Source of the DNA: Paenibacillus harenae
GTDB lineage: Bacteria; Bacillota; Bacilli; Paenibacillales; Paenibacillaceae
Direction: 5' to 3'
DNA: 64,000 bases
NCBI RefSeq assembly: GCF_030812415.1
Contig: NZ_JAUSST010000008.1
Coordinates: 1-64,000, forward strand
Of the stretch, positions 16,080 through 25,184 are shown piece after piece (position 1 is the first letter of the stretch; each line of letters opens with the position of its first letter). The position numbers and the translations under genes were made by a program. The notes beneath the pieces are model-generated. The model was not told the DNA's origin and made no database searches. It saw nothing but the letters and a program-made list of their open reading frames with translations.

Positions 16080-16724
16080 GTGCTGTACAATCCCGATCGT
16101 TTGGAACAAAGCGAAGGCCCGGAAAATAACATCTATGTGCTGCTTACGAATACGGGCACGCTGTTCACGCGACTGATTAAGGCTTTTACGAGCGCTCCCT
16201 ATAATCATGCTTCGTTAGCGTTCGACGTGGAGCTTAAGGAAGTGTACAGCTTCGGGCGCATGAGGCCGAACAATCCGTTGCTGGCTGGTTTCGTTCAAGA
16301 AAACGTCTACGATGGCGTCTACCGCATGCATCCGGATACAAGCTGTACGCTGCTCCGGTTCCGCGTAACCGAACAGCAGATTGCGATGATAAAGCAATTC
16401 GTACAAAGCATAGAACAGAATAAGAACGATTACGGCTATAATCTGCTCGGTGTTATCGGTATTATGCTAAAGGTCGATTATAATCCGGAATCCGAATACT
16501 TTTGCTCCCAATTCGTAGCGGAAGCGTTGAACAGAGGCGGCCTTGAGCTATGGGATCGCCCATCTACGAAAGTAACACCTGAAGACTTTCGTCAGCACCC
16601 TCAGATGGAGGCCGTTTATGAAGGTCTGCTGTATGACTATCCGCTGCTCGACGAGCACAAGGTCCGCCTAGCGCTCGCGAATCGCACGGGAGCCGTCAAA
16701 GGCGCGGCAGGCTATGGAATATAA
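16080..16724 (+). CDS. YiiX/YebB-like permuted NlpC/P60 papain-fold protein
   Basis: A 214-residue soluble protein. FTSAPYNHASLAF near residue 40 and SEYFCSQFVAEAL near 145 give the His-then-Cys order of the circularly permuted NlpC/P60 (YiiX-like) family, in which the active-site His precedes the Cys. Such enzymes are thought to be amidases or cysteine peptidases acting on cell-wall or lipid-linked amides. No signal peptide, so it acts in the cytosol or at the inner membrane face. It starts at GTG 16080, preceded by GAAGAGG. Standalone gene. Confidence 0.78.
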   Translation: MLYNPDRLEQSEGPENNIYVLLTNTGTLFTRLIKAFTSAPYNHASLAFDVELKEVYSFGRMRPNNPLLAGFVQENVYDGVYRMHPDTSCTLLRFRVTEQQIAMIKQFVQSIEQNKNDYGYNLLGVIGIMLKVDYNPESEYFCSQFVAEALNRGGLELWDRPSTKVTPEDFRQHPQMEAVYEGLLYDYPLLDEHKVRLALANRTGAVKGAAGYGI

Positions 16725-16922
16725 AGCTCGTAGAAGCAATACTTTGCGTATGAGAGAGGCAATCTCGCAGGTAAAAGTATAGTCAGGCAATAAGCGGCGG
16801 CATCCTTGCTGGAAGACTCTGTTCTTGCCTTACAGCAGCATGTCGCGCTATGCTGGGAATATACTTTTTTTAATTTGTGTTTAGATTGCGAAAACAGTTC
16901 TCACTACATACGTTAGGAATAG

Positions 16923-17717
16923 ATGACAATGACAATTGGTTTTTTGGATTCGGGTATTGGCGGGTTGACCGTATTGTCGGAAGCATTGCGGCGCCTTCCT
17001 GCAAATGATTACTTGTATATGGCGGACACGCTCCACGTTCCCTATGGCACGAAGCCGATGGAAGCGGTCAGAGCTTATGTTCTTGAAGCAGTCGAGACAA
17101 TGGTAGCAACGGGTATCGATGCGCTTGTTATTGCTTGCAACACGGCGACGAGCATAGCGGTCGCCGAGCTTCGCGAGAAGTATTCATTCCCGATCGTCGG
17201 GATGGAGCCGGCCGTGAAGCCAGCGGTAGAGATGAACCGCGCTACGGGCAAGCGCGTACTCGTATTTGCAACGCCGCTCACACTGCAGCTGCCTAAGTAT
17301 TATGGGCTCGTGTCCCGCGTGGACGAGGAGGGCATCGTCGATTCATTGCCGCTGCCCGAGCTCGTCGGCTATTGCGAAAACCTGCAGTTCGATAGGGCAT
17401 TGATGCGGGACTATTTCCTTGGCAAGCTGGCGGGATATGATTTGAACCAATACGGCATCATTGTGCTTGGCTGCACGCATTATCCGTTCTATCGCTCTAT
17501 CTTAAGACAAGTGCTGCCGGCTCATATCCAGATCGTAGACGGCAACGTAGGGACGATTAAACGTCTAACGGCGCTTATGAATCGGTTCGGCATCGCGGAA
17601 CGGCACGGGAACGGCAGCATCAAATTCATGTGTACAGGCGGAGAGGAAGCATATGTCGATAAAATGCGCTCCGCTCTAAGCTTCTATCAGGAGCTGAATA
17701 TGCCGAGTGAGCTATAA
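16923..17717 (+). CDS. murI: Glutamate racemase
   Basis: A 264-residue enzyme converting L- to D-glutamate for peptidoglycan. Both catalytic cysteines are present: C72 in VIACNTAT and C184 in LGCTHYPF, with D9/S10 of the N-terminal FLDSGIGG loop and the HVPYGTKP loop. It is in the cofactor-independent Asp/Glu racemase family. The ATG at 16923 has AGGA only a few bases upstream; the second in-frame ATG at 16929 has better spacing, so the true start may be two codons later. A bidirectional terminator follows. Confidence 0.92.
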   Translation: MTMTIGFLDSGIGGLTVLSEALRRLPANDYLYMADTLHVPYGTKPMEAVRAYVLEAVETMVATGIDALVIACNTATSIAVAELREKYSFPIVGMEPAVKPAVEMNRATGKRVLVFATPLTLQLPKYYGLVSRVDEEGIVDSLPLPELVGYCENLQFDRALMRDYFLGKLAGYDLNQYGIIVLGCTHYPFYRSILRQVLPAHIQIVDGNVGTIKRLTALMNRFGIAERHGNGSIKFMCTGGEEAYVDKMRSALSFYQELNMPSEL

Positions 17718-17721
17718 GAGA

Positions 17722-17772
17722 ACAGGCCGAGCGAAGCGGACATAAGTCCACGCTTCGCTCGGCCTATTTTTA
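17722..17772. terminator. Bidirectional terminator between murI and exoA
   Basis: AGGCCGAGCGAAGCG pairs with CGCTTCGCTCGGCCT around a 12-base loop, with A/T tracts on both sides; long and strong. Confidence 0.92.
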
Positions 17773-18531
17773 ATCCAATCCGTTCACCTTCAGCACGACC
17801 GGACAATGATCGCTGCCCATAATGTGGCAGTCGATCTGCGCGTCCGCCAGCTGCGGCGCAAGCCGGCTGGAAGCAAGGAAGTAGTCGATACGCCAGCCCA
17901 CGTTCCGCTCTCTCACTTTCGGCATAAAGGACCACCAGCTGTACGCGTCGGCACGATCGGGATAAAAATGTCTGAACGTGTCGATAAAGCCGCTGTCCAG
18001 CAGCGTCGTCATCTTGCCGCGTTCCTCGGCCGTGAAGCCGGAGTTGCCCGTATTCGGCTTCGGATGCTTCAAATCGATCTCTTGATGGGCAACGTTCAGG
18101 TCGCCGCATACGATGACGGGCTTAAGCTCGTCGAGCTGCTTCAAGTACGTACGGAAGCGCTCCTCCCACTCCAGCCTGTAATCCAGCCGGGACAAGTCTC
18201 GCCTTGCATTAGGCGTATAAACATTAACCAAATAGAAATGATCGAATTCCAGCGTAATGACGCGCCCCTCGAATTCTTTGTCCTCTTCCAGTCCGTAGCG
18301 AACGGACAGCGGCTTCAGCTTGGAGAAAATAGCCGTCCCGGAATACCCCTTCTTCTCGGCATAGTTCCAGAACTGGTGATAGTTCTCGCCAAGCTCCAGC
18401 TTGATCTGCCCCTCTTGCAGCTTCGTTTCTTGAACGCAGAACAGATCCGCGTCCGCTTCGTTAAAGTAATCGATGAACCCTTTGCCTACGCAAGCCCGCA
18501 GGCCGTTGACATTCCATGAAATTAGCTTCAT
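17770..18531 (-). CDS. exoA: Exodeoxyribonuclease III / AP endonuclease
   Basis: A 253-residue member of the endonuclease-exonuclease-phosphatase fold that cuts at abasic sites in base-excision repair. N7 (ISWNVNGLRA), E35 (CVQETK), GDLNVAH, and the C-terminal IMGSDHCPV with the catalytic Asp-His are all present. WWSFMPKVRERNVGWRIDYFL is the DNA-intercalating region of ExoA/XthA. Length matches Bacillus ExoA (252). The GGAGCG upstream supports the ATG at 18531. Confidence 0.95.
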   Translation of the reverse strand: MKLISWNVNGLRACVGKGFIDYFNEADADLFCVQETKLQEGQIKLELGENYHQFWNYAEKKGYSGTAIFSKLKPLSVRYGLEEDKEFEGRVITLEFDHFYLVNVYTPNARRDLSRLDYRLEWEERFRTYLKQLDELKPVIVCGDLNVAHQEIDLKHPKPNTGNSGFTAEERGKMTTLLDSGFIDTFRHFYPDRADAYSWWSFMPKVRERNVGWRIDYFLASSRLAPQLADAQIDCHIMGSDHCPVVLKVNGLD

Positions 18532-18728
18532 TATGAGTGCGCTCCTTACCGTGCATTTGCAGCTTTGTCTAGTGTAACATAAACGTTTGCCGTTGTTGCG
18601 GGCCGCTTGTCACAAATACTGCGCAACGGTATGATGAAATTAAACGGAATAGGTTCGGAAAAGTGTATCCTGATATTCGCCGCGTTTACTATACTAATTG
18701 GTAATAATGGAAACGGGGAGAGACGCTA

Positions 18729-19448
18729 GTGGACGCGAGGCAAGGGTTCAGCTTGTATGCGGAGCAGTTGCAAGATCGAATCTATCGGTACTGCGTACGA
18801 ATTGCGGGAGATCGATGGGAGGCCGAAGACTTAAAGCAAGACGTCCTGCTTAAGCTTTACAGGGCTTTGGAGAACGATCCATCTCGTGAAATTAGTCATG
18901 CCTATATGTATAGAATCGCGCTTAACGCTTGGCGGGATAAGATACGGAAGAAAGGCAGAATAAGGCATGAGGTATTCGACCCTGCTGCAATCGATAGGGG
19001 CGAGCCGGATTTGCGGCTAGAGACGCGAGAGCTTCTAGAGACGCTCGCTGATCGGCTATCGCCTCGCGCGCTCGTTATTTTGCTCCTTATGGACGCATTC
19101 GGATTCACGGCTAAGGAGACGGGGGTGATGATCGGAGCGGCTGAAGGAGCGGTGCAGGTTACGCTCGGCCGTGCCCGCGGCAGACTGAAGAAGCTGGCTG
19201 GCAGGCTTGCCTTCGATCATAACGGGAGCGGGCCTGAGCGGACGAGGGCAGAGCAAGCCGAATACGGACGACTTGACTTCGAGGCGTTGGTCGAAGCGTT
19301 CCGAAGAAGGGATGCGAAGGCGATATGCCACTCTTACCGGGGTTTGGTGCAGCGGCAGGCATTCGTCAGCAATGTGCAGCTTGCAGGCGGCAAAATGTTT
19401 TTCTATTTTACCGATCCCGACGGTAACCGTTTTATGGTGACGGGGTGA
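18729..19448 (+). CDS. ECF-type RNA polymerase sigma factor with C-terminal extension
   Basis: A 239-residue sigma-70 family protein. Region 2 spans about residues 10-75 (YCVRIAGDRWEAEDLKQDV, MYRIALNAWRDKIRKK), and region 4 about 100-160 (LSPRALVILLLMDAFGFTAKETG, then VQVTLGRARGRLKKLAG). The last 75 residues extend beyond the usual ECF length and end in a small SnoaL-like-looking segment (FEALVEAFRRRDAKAICHSYRG...FYFTDPDGNRFMV), as in ECF groups with a fused C-terminal domain. GTG at 18729 has GGGGAGAGA 5 bases upstream. No anti-sigma gene is adjacent, consistent with a C-terminal regulatory domain (inference). Confidence 0.82.
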   Translation: MDARQGFSLYAEQLQDRIYRYCVRIAGDRWEAEDLKQDVLLKLYRALENDPSREISHAYMYRIALNAWRDKIRKKGRIRHEVFDPAAIDRGEPDLRLETRELLETLADRLSPRALVILLLMDAFGFTAKETGVMIGAAEGAVQVTLGRARGRLKKLAGRLAFDHNGSGPERTRAEQAEYGRLDFEALVEAFRRRDAKAICHSYRGLVQRQAFVSNVQLAGGKMFFYFTDPDGNRFMVTG

Positions 19449-19474
19449 ATATTTTAGGTGCATCTGTTTGATTC

Positions 19475-19711
19475 GTGAAGCGGCATACGTTTATTTCATG
19501 CGGGGATAACGATAATAATGAGATATGGGAAGCGATAACGATGGCGGTTAAAGAGCTTGGAGGCGCGTTCATTCATGTAACCTGGCTTGAGGAATGGACG
19601 TCGCCGTGAAATCATCATTGTTTGTTCGACGAGTTCGATCCGGACGGCCATATGATCTGTCACATTGAGGTTGCGCCGATCGAACAGAAGGAGCTTACGC
19701 TAATTGAATAA
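19475..19711 (+). pseudogene. Decayed small gene with an in-frame stop
   Basis: A continuous coding-like frame from a possible GTG at 19475 to a TAA at 19711 is broken by one TGA at 19607-19609. The first part reads CGDNDNNEIWEAI then VKELGGAFIHVTWLEEW; after the stop it continues in frame as LFDEFDPDGHMICHIEVAP. The protein-like character on both sides suggests one nonsense mutation. The family is not recognised. Its end abuts the DUF6157 gene. Confidence 0.55.
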
Positions 19712-19726
19712 GTGGAGGGCTATAGG

Positions 19727-20155
19727 ATGAATATAAACTATTACAATACATTTATTACGGTGGCGCCCGATTGCCCGGCAGAGACAGGGATCATACCGCC
19801 GGATAAGAAGGACGGCCGAACGAAGCCAAGCTTGGAATATGAGCTGGCTGCCGGTCAGCCTTACGGGTATACGCAAGAGGAATTGTTGTTTGAAGTGTAT
19901 GTGCGGCATAAGCAAATAGCGGAAGAAGAGTTGGCGGGGCGCCGTCAGGAGCATTGGGACGAGTTTTTCGGCAAGTCGCAAGCTTGCCTGCGCGCATCGA
20001 TGCTGCCGAAGAAGTATGGCTGGGGCATTCATTTCGACGGTGACGGCAAGATGGCGCTCATTCCGAAGGAATCGGAGGCGTACCAACGCTACATCGAGAA
20101 CGAGAACGGCGAACTGAAGGTCGTACCGGCGATGCGGAGCAGCAAGGCGAAATAA
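19727..20155 (+). CDS. DUF6157-family protein
   Basis: A 142-residue soluble protein. MNINYYNTFITVAPDCP at the start and GWGIHFDGDGKMALIPKESEAYQ near residue 100 are the hallmark segments of DUF6157, a small cytosolic family common in Bacillota and Actinobacteria without known function. ATG at 19727 is chosen for GGAGGG 7 bases upstream; an in-frame GTG at 19712 overlaps that site. Confidence 0.83.
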   Translation: MNINYYNTFITVAPDCPAETGIIPPDKKDGRTKPSLEYELAAGQPYGYTQEELLFEVYVRHKQIAEEELAGRRQEHWDEFFGKSQACLRASMLPKKYGWGIHFDGDGKMALIPKESEAYQRYIENENGELKVVPAMRSSKAK

Positions 20156-20246
20156 GCGACAAGGCGGGAATAGCATGTTGCGCGAAGGGAAAGTGTCGTT
20201 AACGGCATTTCGTCAAACTAAAATGCAGGTTCAGCCCCGTAAAAGC

Positions 20247-20297
20247 AAAAACCGCCTCATTAACTTCCCGAAATGGAACTAATGAGGTGGTTTTTAG
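20247..20297. terminator. Bidirectional terminator
   Basis: AAAACCGCCTCATTA pairs with TAATGAGGTGGTTTTT around a 17-base loop; tracts on both sides allow use by DUF6157 and the convergent EamA gene. Confidence 0.85.
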
Positions 20298-20372
20298 GTT
20301 CGGTAGCGAATTAGTGTCCCAAAATGCAACTACAGTAGTGATTCGCATTTGCATGTCGGGAAGCTTAAGCCG

Positions 20373-21266
20373 CTATACCTTCTCCTTGCCGTGCCGGATG
20401 AACAGCCAGACACCGAAGAGGATGAAGCAGCCTGCCGCAAGCTGATAGCCCGACAGCGATTCATGGAGCAGCCACCAAGCGAGCAGCGAGGAAATGACCG
20501 GCTCGCCGAGAACGGCCATCGATACGGCGGCAGCGTTCATATATTTGAGCAGCCAATTGAATAGATAGTGGCCGAACAGCGTCGGCACGATAGCGAGCAG
20601 CAGGAATAAGCCCCATTCGCGTTCGCTGTAGCCGGTAAACGGATTGCCGAGCACAATATTGTACATGGCTAGCGATGTCGCCGCGAGCAAAAATACGGCG
20701 AAGTTGTAAACGAATGCGCTCATTTCATTCCTCAGCTGCTTACCGGCAAGCATATGGACGGCAACCGCTGCAGCTCCAAGCATCGATAATACGTCGCCAA
20801 GCAAGGCGTCTCCCGAGAGGCTGAAGTCGCCAGCTCCGATGAGGATCGATCCTACCAAAGCGATTCCAAGTCCCCAGAGCATCATCCGGTTCGCCTTCGT
20901 GCGGAACAGCCAGTACGAGCCTAGCATGACGAGCAGCGGTTCAAGCGTCAGCAGGACGGTCGAACTCGCGACGGTGGTGAGACGGAGCGAAGCCATCCAT
21001 AACAGGAAATGGGCGCCCAGCATGACGCCGGATAAGGCGAGCAAACGCCATTGCCGCGCGCTAAGCCGCATGAATTCATGCCTGTACTTCCATACGAACG
21101 GGAGCATAAGCAGATTGGTCAAGTACAATCGGTACATCGCGATGACGGCGACGTCGGCCTCCGACCACCGAACGAATATAGAGGAGAACGAGATGGCAAT
21201 GATACCTATCATATAGAGCAGATCATAAAGAGCAATTGATCTTGGTTTGGAAGTTATGTCGGTCAT
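20373..21266 (-). CDS. EamA/DMT-family transporter (RhaT/YdcZ-like permease)
   Basis: A 297-residue, ten-helix drug/metabolite transporter made of two EamA repeats (about residues 15-140 and 155-290). ISFSSIFVRWSEADVAVIAMYR at helix 1-2 and VPTLFGHYLFNWLLKYMNAA followed by AVLGEPVISSLLAWWLLHE in the second repeat are the family hallmarks. Likely metabolite or amino-acid export; the substrate is unknown. Starts at ATG 21266; no clear operon, though the KapD-like gene lies 49 bp upstream on the same strand. Confidence 0.9.
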   Translation of the reverse strand: MTDITSKPRSIALYDLLYMIGIIAISFSSIFVRWSEADVAVIAMYRLYLTNLLMLPFVWKYRHEFMRLSARQWRLLALSGVMLGAHFLLWMASLRLTTVASSTVLLTLEPLLVMLGSYWLFRTKANRMMLWGLGIALVGSILIGAGDFSLSGDALLGDVLSMLGAAAVAVHMLAGKQLRNEMSAFVYNFAVFLLAATSLAMYNIVLGNPFTGYSEREWGLFLLLAIVPTLFGHYLFNWLLKYMNAAAVSMAVLGEPVISSLLAWWLLHESLSGYQLAAGCFILFGVWLFIRHGKEKV

Positions 21267-21315
21267 GATTGTTGATTCTCCGATGCTGTCGTTTCACTCG
21301 GGCAGCTTAAGCCCA

Positions 21316-22092
21316 TTAAACGGTTTGGCCGGTCTTGGCTTGCTTCGCCTTCTCCAGCTCCGCGGCAAAATACTGCTGAAGCTCAGCGACCTTCTTCTCG
21401 TCTGTCAGAACGATTTTGTCTTTCAGAAAATGCTCGATGAGCACTTCCCATTCGGCAGGCGCCTTGCGTTGGATCATCGTGCGAACCGCGTTTTTCACGA
21501 GTCGGCGTTCTTTGGCATTCGTGTACATATCCTTATACTGCTGCTTCAAGTCCATATCCAGATGGTCGAAAATTTTGCGAAGCACCTCGCCGGTCATCCT
21601 CGCATCGTCAAGCGCACGGTGGGCGGAGCCTTCCGCTATAATTTCAAGCTCTTGAAGCGCGGTCTCGACGCTAACGTCGTTCGTTACGTTTCGGAAGCGC
21701 AAATAGCCTTTGAGCAAATCATAATAATAGAGGCTCGTCCAGAAGCTGTCATCGAGCTTATGCATCCGCGTATCGAGCATGATTCGCTTCATATCCTCGC
21801 CGCCCCAAGTGAACAGCAGCAGATCGTCGCTTTGTTTCAGCCAATCGTTGAATCGCGTGATGACCGCTTTGAAGCCTTCGGCCGTGTCGATGTCTTCCTG
21901 CTGAATGCCGGTCTTCTTCTTAATGAAGCTATTTAGTTTGGAGAAATAGACAGGTTTAATAAGCGACGAGAATTCATCCTTGAACTGAAGGTTCTCATCC
22001 AGGCGTACCGCACCGATCTCGATCACTTCCATAGGAAGCTCGCTGGCGAACTTGCGGCCGTTAAATTCAATATCCAATATAATGTAATCCAA
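21316..22092 (-). CDS. KapD-like 3'-5' exonuclease (DEDDh family)
   Basis: A 258-residue nuclease of the ERI1/KapD type. The DEDDh residues are visible: D7 and E9 in ILDIEFNG (Exo I), an internal Asp near the FNDWLK region (Exo II) and H-x4-D in SAHRALDDARMT (Exo III). Bacillus KapD inhibits the KinA pathway to sporulation, and ERI1-like nucleases trim structured RNA. A C-terminal helical extension (residues 195-258) follows. The start is TTG at 22092, with GGGGG about 10 bases upstream. May be cotranscribed with the EamA gene. Confidence 0.82.
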   Translation of the reverse strand: MDYIILDIEFNGRKFASELPMEVIEIGAVRLDENLQFKDEFSSLIKPVYFSKLNSFIKKKTGIQQEDIDTAEGFKAVITRFNDWLKQSDDLLLFTWGGEDMKRIMLDTRMHKLDDSFWTSLYYYDLLKGYLRFRNVTNDVSVETALQELEIIAEGSAHRALDDARMTGEVLRKIFDHLDMDLKQQYKDMYTNAKERRLVKNAVRTMIQRKAPAEWEVLIEHFLKDKIVLTDEKKVAELQQYFAAELEKAKQAKTGQTV

Positions 22093-22326
22093 AGTAAGTG
22101 TCCCCCGTTCTATGACTCGTGATTCCCATTCTAACAGAAAAGCCCACTATACAGTAATATTGAAATATTGGTCATGAAAAATAGCTGGAAGCAATAGAAA
22201 TTTCCCCCTGCATAAGAGGATCGTACACCGAGGGGCTGCGCGCTGCAGGTTTATAATGAAGGCGTAGGCAACTTATCCATCAATGGCGGGGTGAATTATC
22301 GATGAACATTTCGATCCGCTTTGTTC

Positions 22327-22907
22327 GATATGGGGGTGTACCATATAGCGCAAATCCTTTATTTGCTCGGCAATCCAGAGGTGGAGCGGGTGACGGGCAA
22401 GCTTTATCAGGAAACAAAAATGCTGTAGGAGCGGAGTGAGACGAGCGGCTTCGATGTCGAGGAGCTCGGTACGGGTTTCGTTCGGTTCGCCGGAGGCCTG
22501 ACGCTCGATATTATCGAGGCGTGGGCCGTCCACATGGGCGCTTCGAGGGCAGCAGCATCGCCGGCTCGAAGGGCGGCGTCCGTTTGCCGAGCGAACAAGC
22601 CGACGGGGGCACAAGGCCGTTCACCTTCCATAACACGGTGTGCGATATGGACATGGACAGTACGCTCGATCTGGATATGATGGACTTGCGGTGGCATCGC
22701 ATTCGCGACAATGAGGATGCGTATGATTCATCCCAGGCGCATTGGATTGCCGCGCTGCAAGGCAGAGTGCCTTTGCTGCCAACGGCTGACATAGCGCTGC
22801 GAACGATGCTCATCAGCGAAGGCATTTACTTATCGGATCGTTTAGGACGGGAAGTGACGGCGGAGGAAGCGATCGCTTCCTCGCAATCGACCGCCGTTCA
22901 AGTTTAA
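22327..22907 (+). pseudogene. Gfo/Idh/MocA oxidoreductase remnant (5' truncated, stop and frameshift)
   Basis: The C-terminal half of a Gfo/Idh/MocA dehydrogenase can be read from 22327: [18 protein letters not shown] is the conserved D-x-GVY segment, followed by the typical beta-sheet domain ([17 protein letters not shown]). A TAG lies at 22426-22428, and the frame must shift near 22540 to continue as [14 protein letters not shown] through [14 protein letters not shown]. The N-terminal NAD-binding Rossmann half is absent. The intact family is about 330-380 residues; here about 190 codons remain. Its end is 3 bp from a likewise decayed MFS gene. Confidence 0.78.
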
Positions 22908-22910
22908 CGA

Positions 22911-23837
22911 ATGGCAGCGAATGTTAAGCATGCGCATCGTACGATTAAAGGATTCAACTTCGTTATCTATGGCGCATTAACGATAAATAGCACTTATTTT
23001 GCCCTTTATTTGCAGTCGATCGGCTTCTCAACGCTTGAGATCGGAGCGCTGATGGCGGGAGGACCAATCGTCTCGATCGTCGCGAAACCATTCTGGGGTT
23101 ACTTGAGCGATCGTTTCCGGAACTTGCGCTTAACGCTAATATTGATGCTGCTCGGCAGCATGATCACTATGCAATTCGTGTTCCTTTCGGAATCCTATAC
23201 GTTTATTTATGCGTCGATGCTTTTTTTTCTTCTTTTTCCAAATGCCGTTGTTTTCGCAGAGCAACACTTTAATTTTGAACAGCATCGAAGGCACGAACCG
23301 GAGCTTCGGCACTTTTCGGCTATGGGGCTCGCTCGGATGGGGGATCATGGCGGTGGCAGCAGGGCCGATTATCGGTCAAATTGGCATCGAGCGGTTATGG
23401 ATGATATATACGATTATGATGCTGTTCTCGCTGGCCTTTGCTTTCGCGCTTCCGCGCGGAGAGGCGAAGAAGACGGCAGTGAAGGCCGGCAAGGTCAATT
23501 GTCGCTCCCTGTTCGCAAGCCGGGCGTTCTTCATCTTCCTGTTCGTCGGGTTAGTGTTATCCATTCCAAATTCAGTGAACAATACGTTCGTTGCCTTGTA
23601 TATTAAGGAATTGGGCGGGGGAGAAAGCTTGACGCGCTCGTTTGGGGCGGCTTGTCGGGCATCGCGGCCGGCTTCATAGGGGGCGTGCTGTTCGAACAAT
23701 CGGGAGCGGAGACGATGTACTTCATTTGTGGCGCTTTATCCGTGCTTGGCATAGCGGGCTTTTCTTTGCTCTACGCTAATGTCCGCAGACTGCAAGAGAA
23801 AGCGAAGAGCGGCTCGGAAGTGGCCGAAGCGCTGTAG
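22911..23837 (+). pseudogene. MFS transporter pseudogene (frameshift plus internal loss)
   Basis: Three consecutive frames together form one MFS_1-like (HcaT-type) transporter. The first frame (ATG 22911) gives FNFVIYGALTINSTYFALYLQ and GYLSDRFRN. At the T-run 23221-23240 the frame shifts, continuing as LNSIEGTNRSFGTFRLWGS, a family hallmark. Near 23630 it shifts again into WGGLSGIAAGFIGGVLFEQSGAE to the stop at 23837. Total length is about 309 codons against roughly 390-400 usual, so helices of the C-terminal half are probably also deleted at the second junction. The first shift is in a homopolymer, so a sequencing error there cannot be excluded. Confidence 0.82.
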
Positions 23838-23959
23838 TTTACACAGCCGGCAGATTCCGCAGTCCGGCCGTTCAGCCCATGCAACCTTCGGTTCGCTTTT
23901 ATCGTTAGGAAGTTGTAAGCTTGCTTACGCCATAACGACCACGAAAGAGGCGGTACATC

Positions 23960-24664
23960 ATGAAGAAACGTTGGAAAAGCGGAATTGCCGGGGCGGCGCT
24001 GCTGCTTGCGGTATCCTTCTCGGCGTCGGCATTCGCTGCGGAAGAGGGAGCAGCTGCCGCATTCGGAGATATTGCAGCAAGCTCGAGCAAGGCACAGATT
24101 GAGTCGCTGCAGGAGAGAGGCATTGTGAAGGGGATCACCGAAGCCGAGTTCGGGCCCGAGCTAAGCATGACCAATGCCCAAGCGATATCGCTAATCGTTC
24201 GCACGACGCAAATCAGCTTAGCAGCTATTGATTTCAAAAAAGCACCGACAGCGGACGGCTACTATACGAAGGTTAGAAATGAGGCGTGGTATGCCGAAGA
24301 TTTTATTATCGCGCATTATAACGGCCTTGATATACCTGCGGATTTCGATCCGCGAGCTCCGATTACGAAGGAGCAGTTCGTTCACTATCTCGTCCAGGCC
24401 GTCGAGAAGACGGGCGAGTATCCGATGGTTAAGATGCTGATCGTCACCCAGGACGAGGAGGATATTACAGCGACTTACCAAGGCACGATTAACCGAGCTT
24501 TACTATACCAAATCGTCTCGCTTGACGAGGAGCAAAACTTCAACCCGCAGCATGTGCTGACACGCGCGGAGGGCGCAGCGATTCTGCACCGGACGCTTCA
24601 GTTTATAGAAGCGCATCAGGCGCAGGAGCAGCAGCCGGAACAACCGGAGCAATTGGATCAATAG
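23960..24664 (+). CDS. Secreted S-layer-homology (SLH) domain protein
   Basis: A 234-residue exported protein. Signal peptide residues 1-27 (MKKRWK, hydrophobic core, AFAAEE). The mature part carries SLH-like units: FGDIAASSSKAQIESLQERGIVKGI (about 35-60) then LSMTNAQAISLIVR, a middle segment with AWYAEDFIIAHYNGLDIP, and RALLYQIVSL...LTRAEGAAILHRTLQF (about 175-215). SLH domains bind pyruvylated wall polymer, placing the protein at the cell surface. The tail is Gln/Pro-rich. AAAGAGG is upstream of the ATG at 23960. Confidence 0.85.
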   Translation: MKKRWKSGIAGAALLLAVSFSASAFAAEEGAAAAFGDIAASSSKAQIESLQERGIVKGITEAEFGPELSMTNAQAISLIVRTTQISLAAIDFKKAPTADGYYTKVRNEAWYAEDFIIAHYNGLDIPADFDPRAPITKEQFVHYLVQAVEKTGEYPMVKMLIVTQDEEDITATYQGTINRALLYQIVSLDEEQNFNPQHVLTRAEGAAILHRTLQFIEAHQAQEQQPEQPEQLDQ

Positions 24665-24688
24665 CAAGCAGCATAGGACAACTTAAAT

Positions 24689-24737
24689 CATCCCGACTCT
24701 TTTGGCAGCATAGCTGCAGGAGGAGCGGGATTTTTGT
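24689..24737 (+). terminator. Terminator after SLH gene
   Basis: ATCCCGACTC and GGAGCGGGAT flank an inner stem TGGCAGC/GCTGCA; a TTTTTG tract follows. Confidence 0.85.
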
Positions 24738-24796
24738 TCTTCTCCTAGATTAATCCATAATGTAAAAACGTTGCCGATAAACGAATTTCAGAGTTG

Positions 24797-25184
24797 ATGA
24801 AGCAATCCAAGCAACTAAGCGAGCAAATAGGGTCGGTTAATCAAAACAAAAACTTGGATGACAAAATACGTATGGAGCGAGTCAATGCGTTGAAGGAGCA
24901 AATCCAACAAATTGAGGCTCAAATCAGCCAAATACGGATGGAAGAGCTAAGCAAACAGCAGAGAAGAAGGATGAAGAGGAAACCTCGAAGCAATATTCTT
25001 CTAACGCAAAGTGCGATATGGACGTCGTGATCAAGATCAGTGTCAACTTCGAGCAGCTCAAGGCGATGGAAAAAAACAAGGGGCAGATGGAACGGGAGTC
25101 CGGCACGCTACAAATAATATCCGCTCTGACCGGCATTTGTTGGAGATCAGTACGTCCGCAGACCCGGCAAGCAAGGCAGCTTGA
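24797..25184 (+). pseudogene. FlxA-like gene, frameshifted
   Basis: The first 60 codons read as the FlxA-like coiled-coil pattern (LSEQIGSVNQNKNLDDKIRM then ALKEQIQQIEAQISQIRMEE). The frame then shifts near 24990 to KCDMDVVIKISVNFEQLKAM and again near 25110 to HLLEISTSADPASKAA and a TGA at 25184. Those segments match the order expected for the C-terminal part of FlxA-like proteins. With two shifts the product cannot be made whole. Function of the family is unclear. Confidence 0.7.

Noticed and set aside
16725-16922. Glycine-riboswitch-like words (CTCGCAGGTAAAAG and downstream GACTCTG) before murI
   Set aside because: Only part of the conserved aptamer core is present, no paired P1 stem or expression platform could be drawn, and murI is not a usual target.
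20156-20372. Possible further quartet element (AAAATGCA words)
   Set aside because: Only two clear similar words were found, around an ordinary terminator; spacing does not match the quartets.
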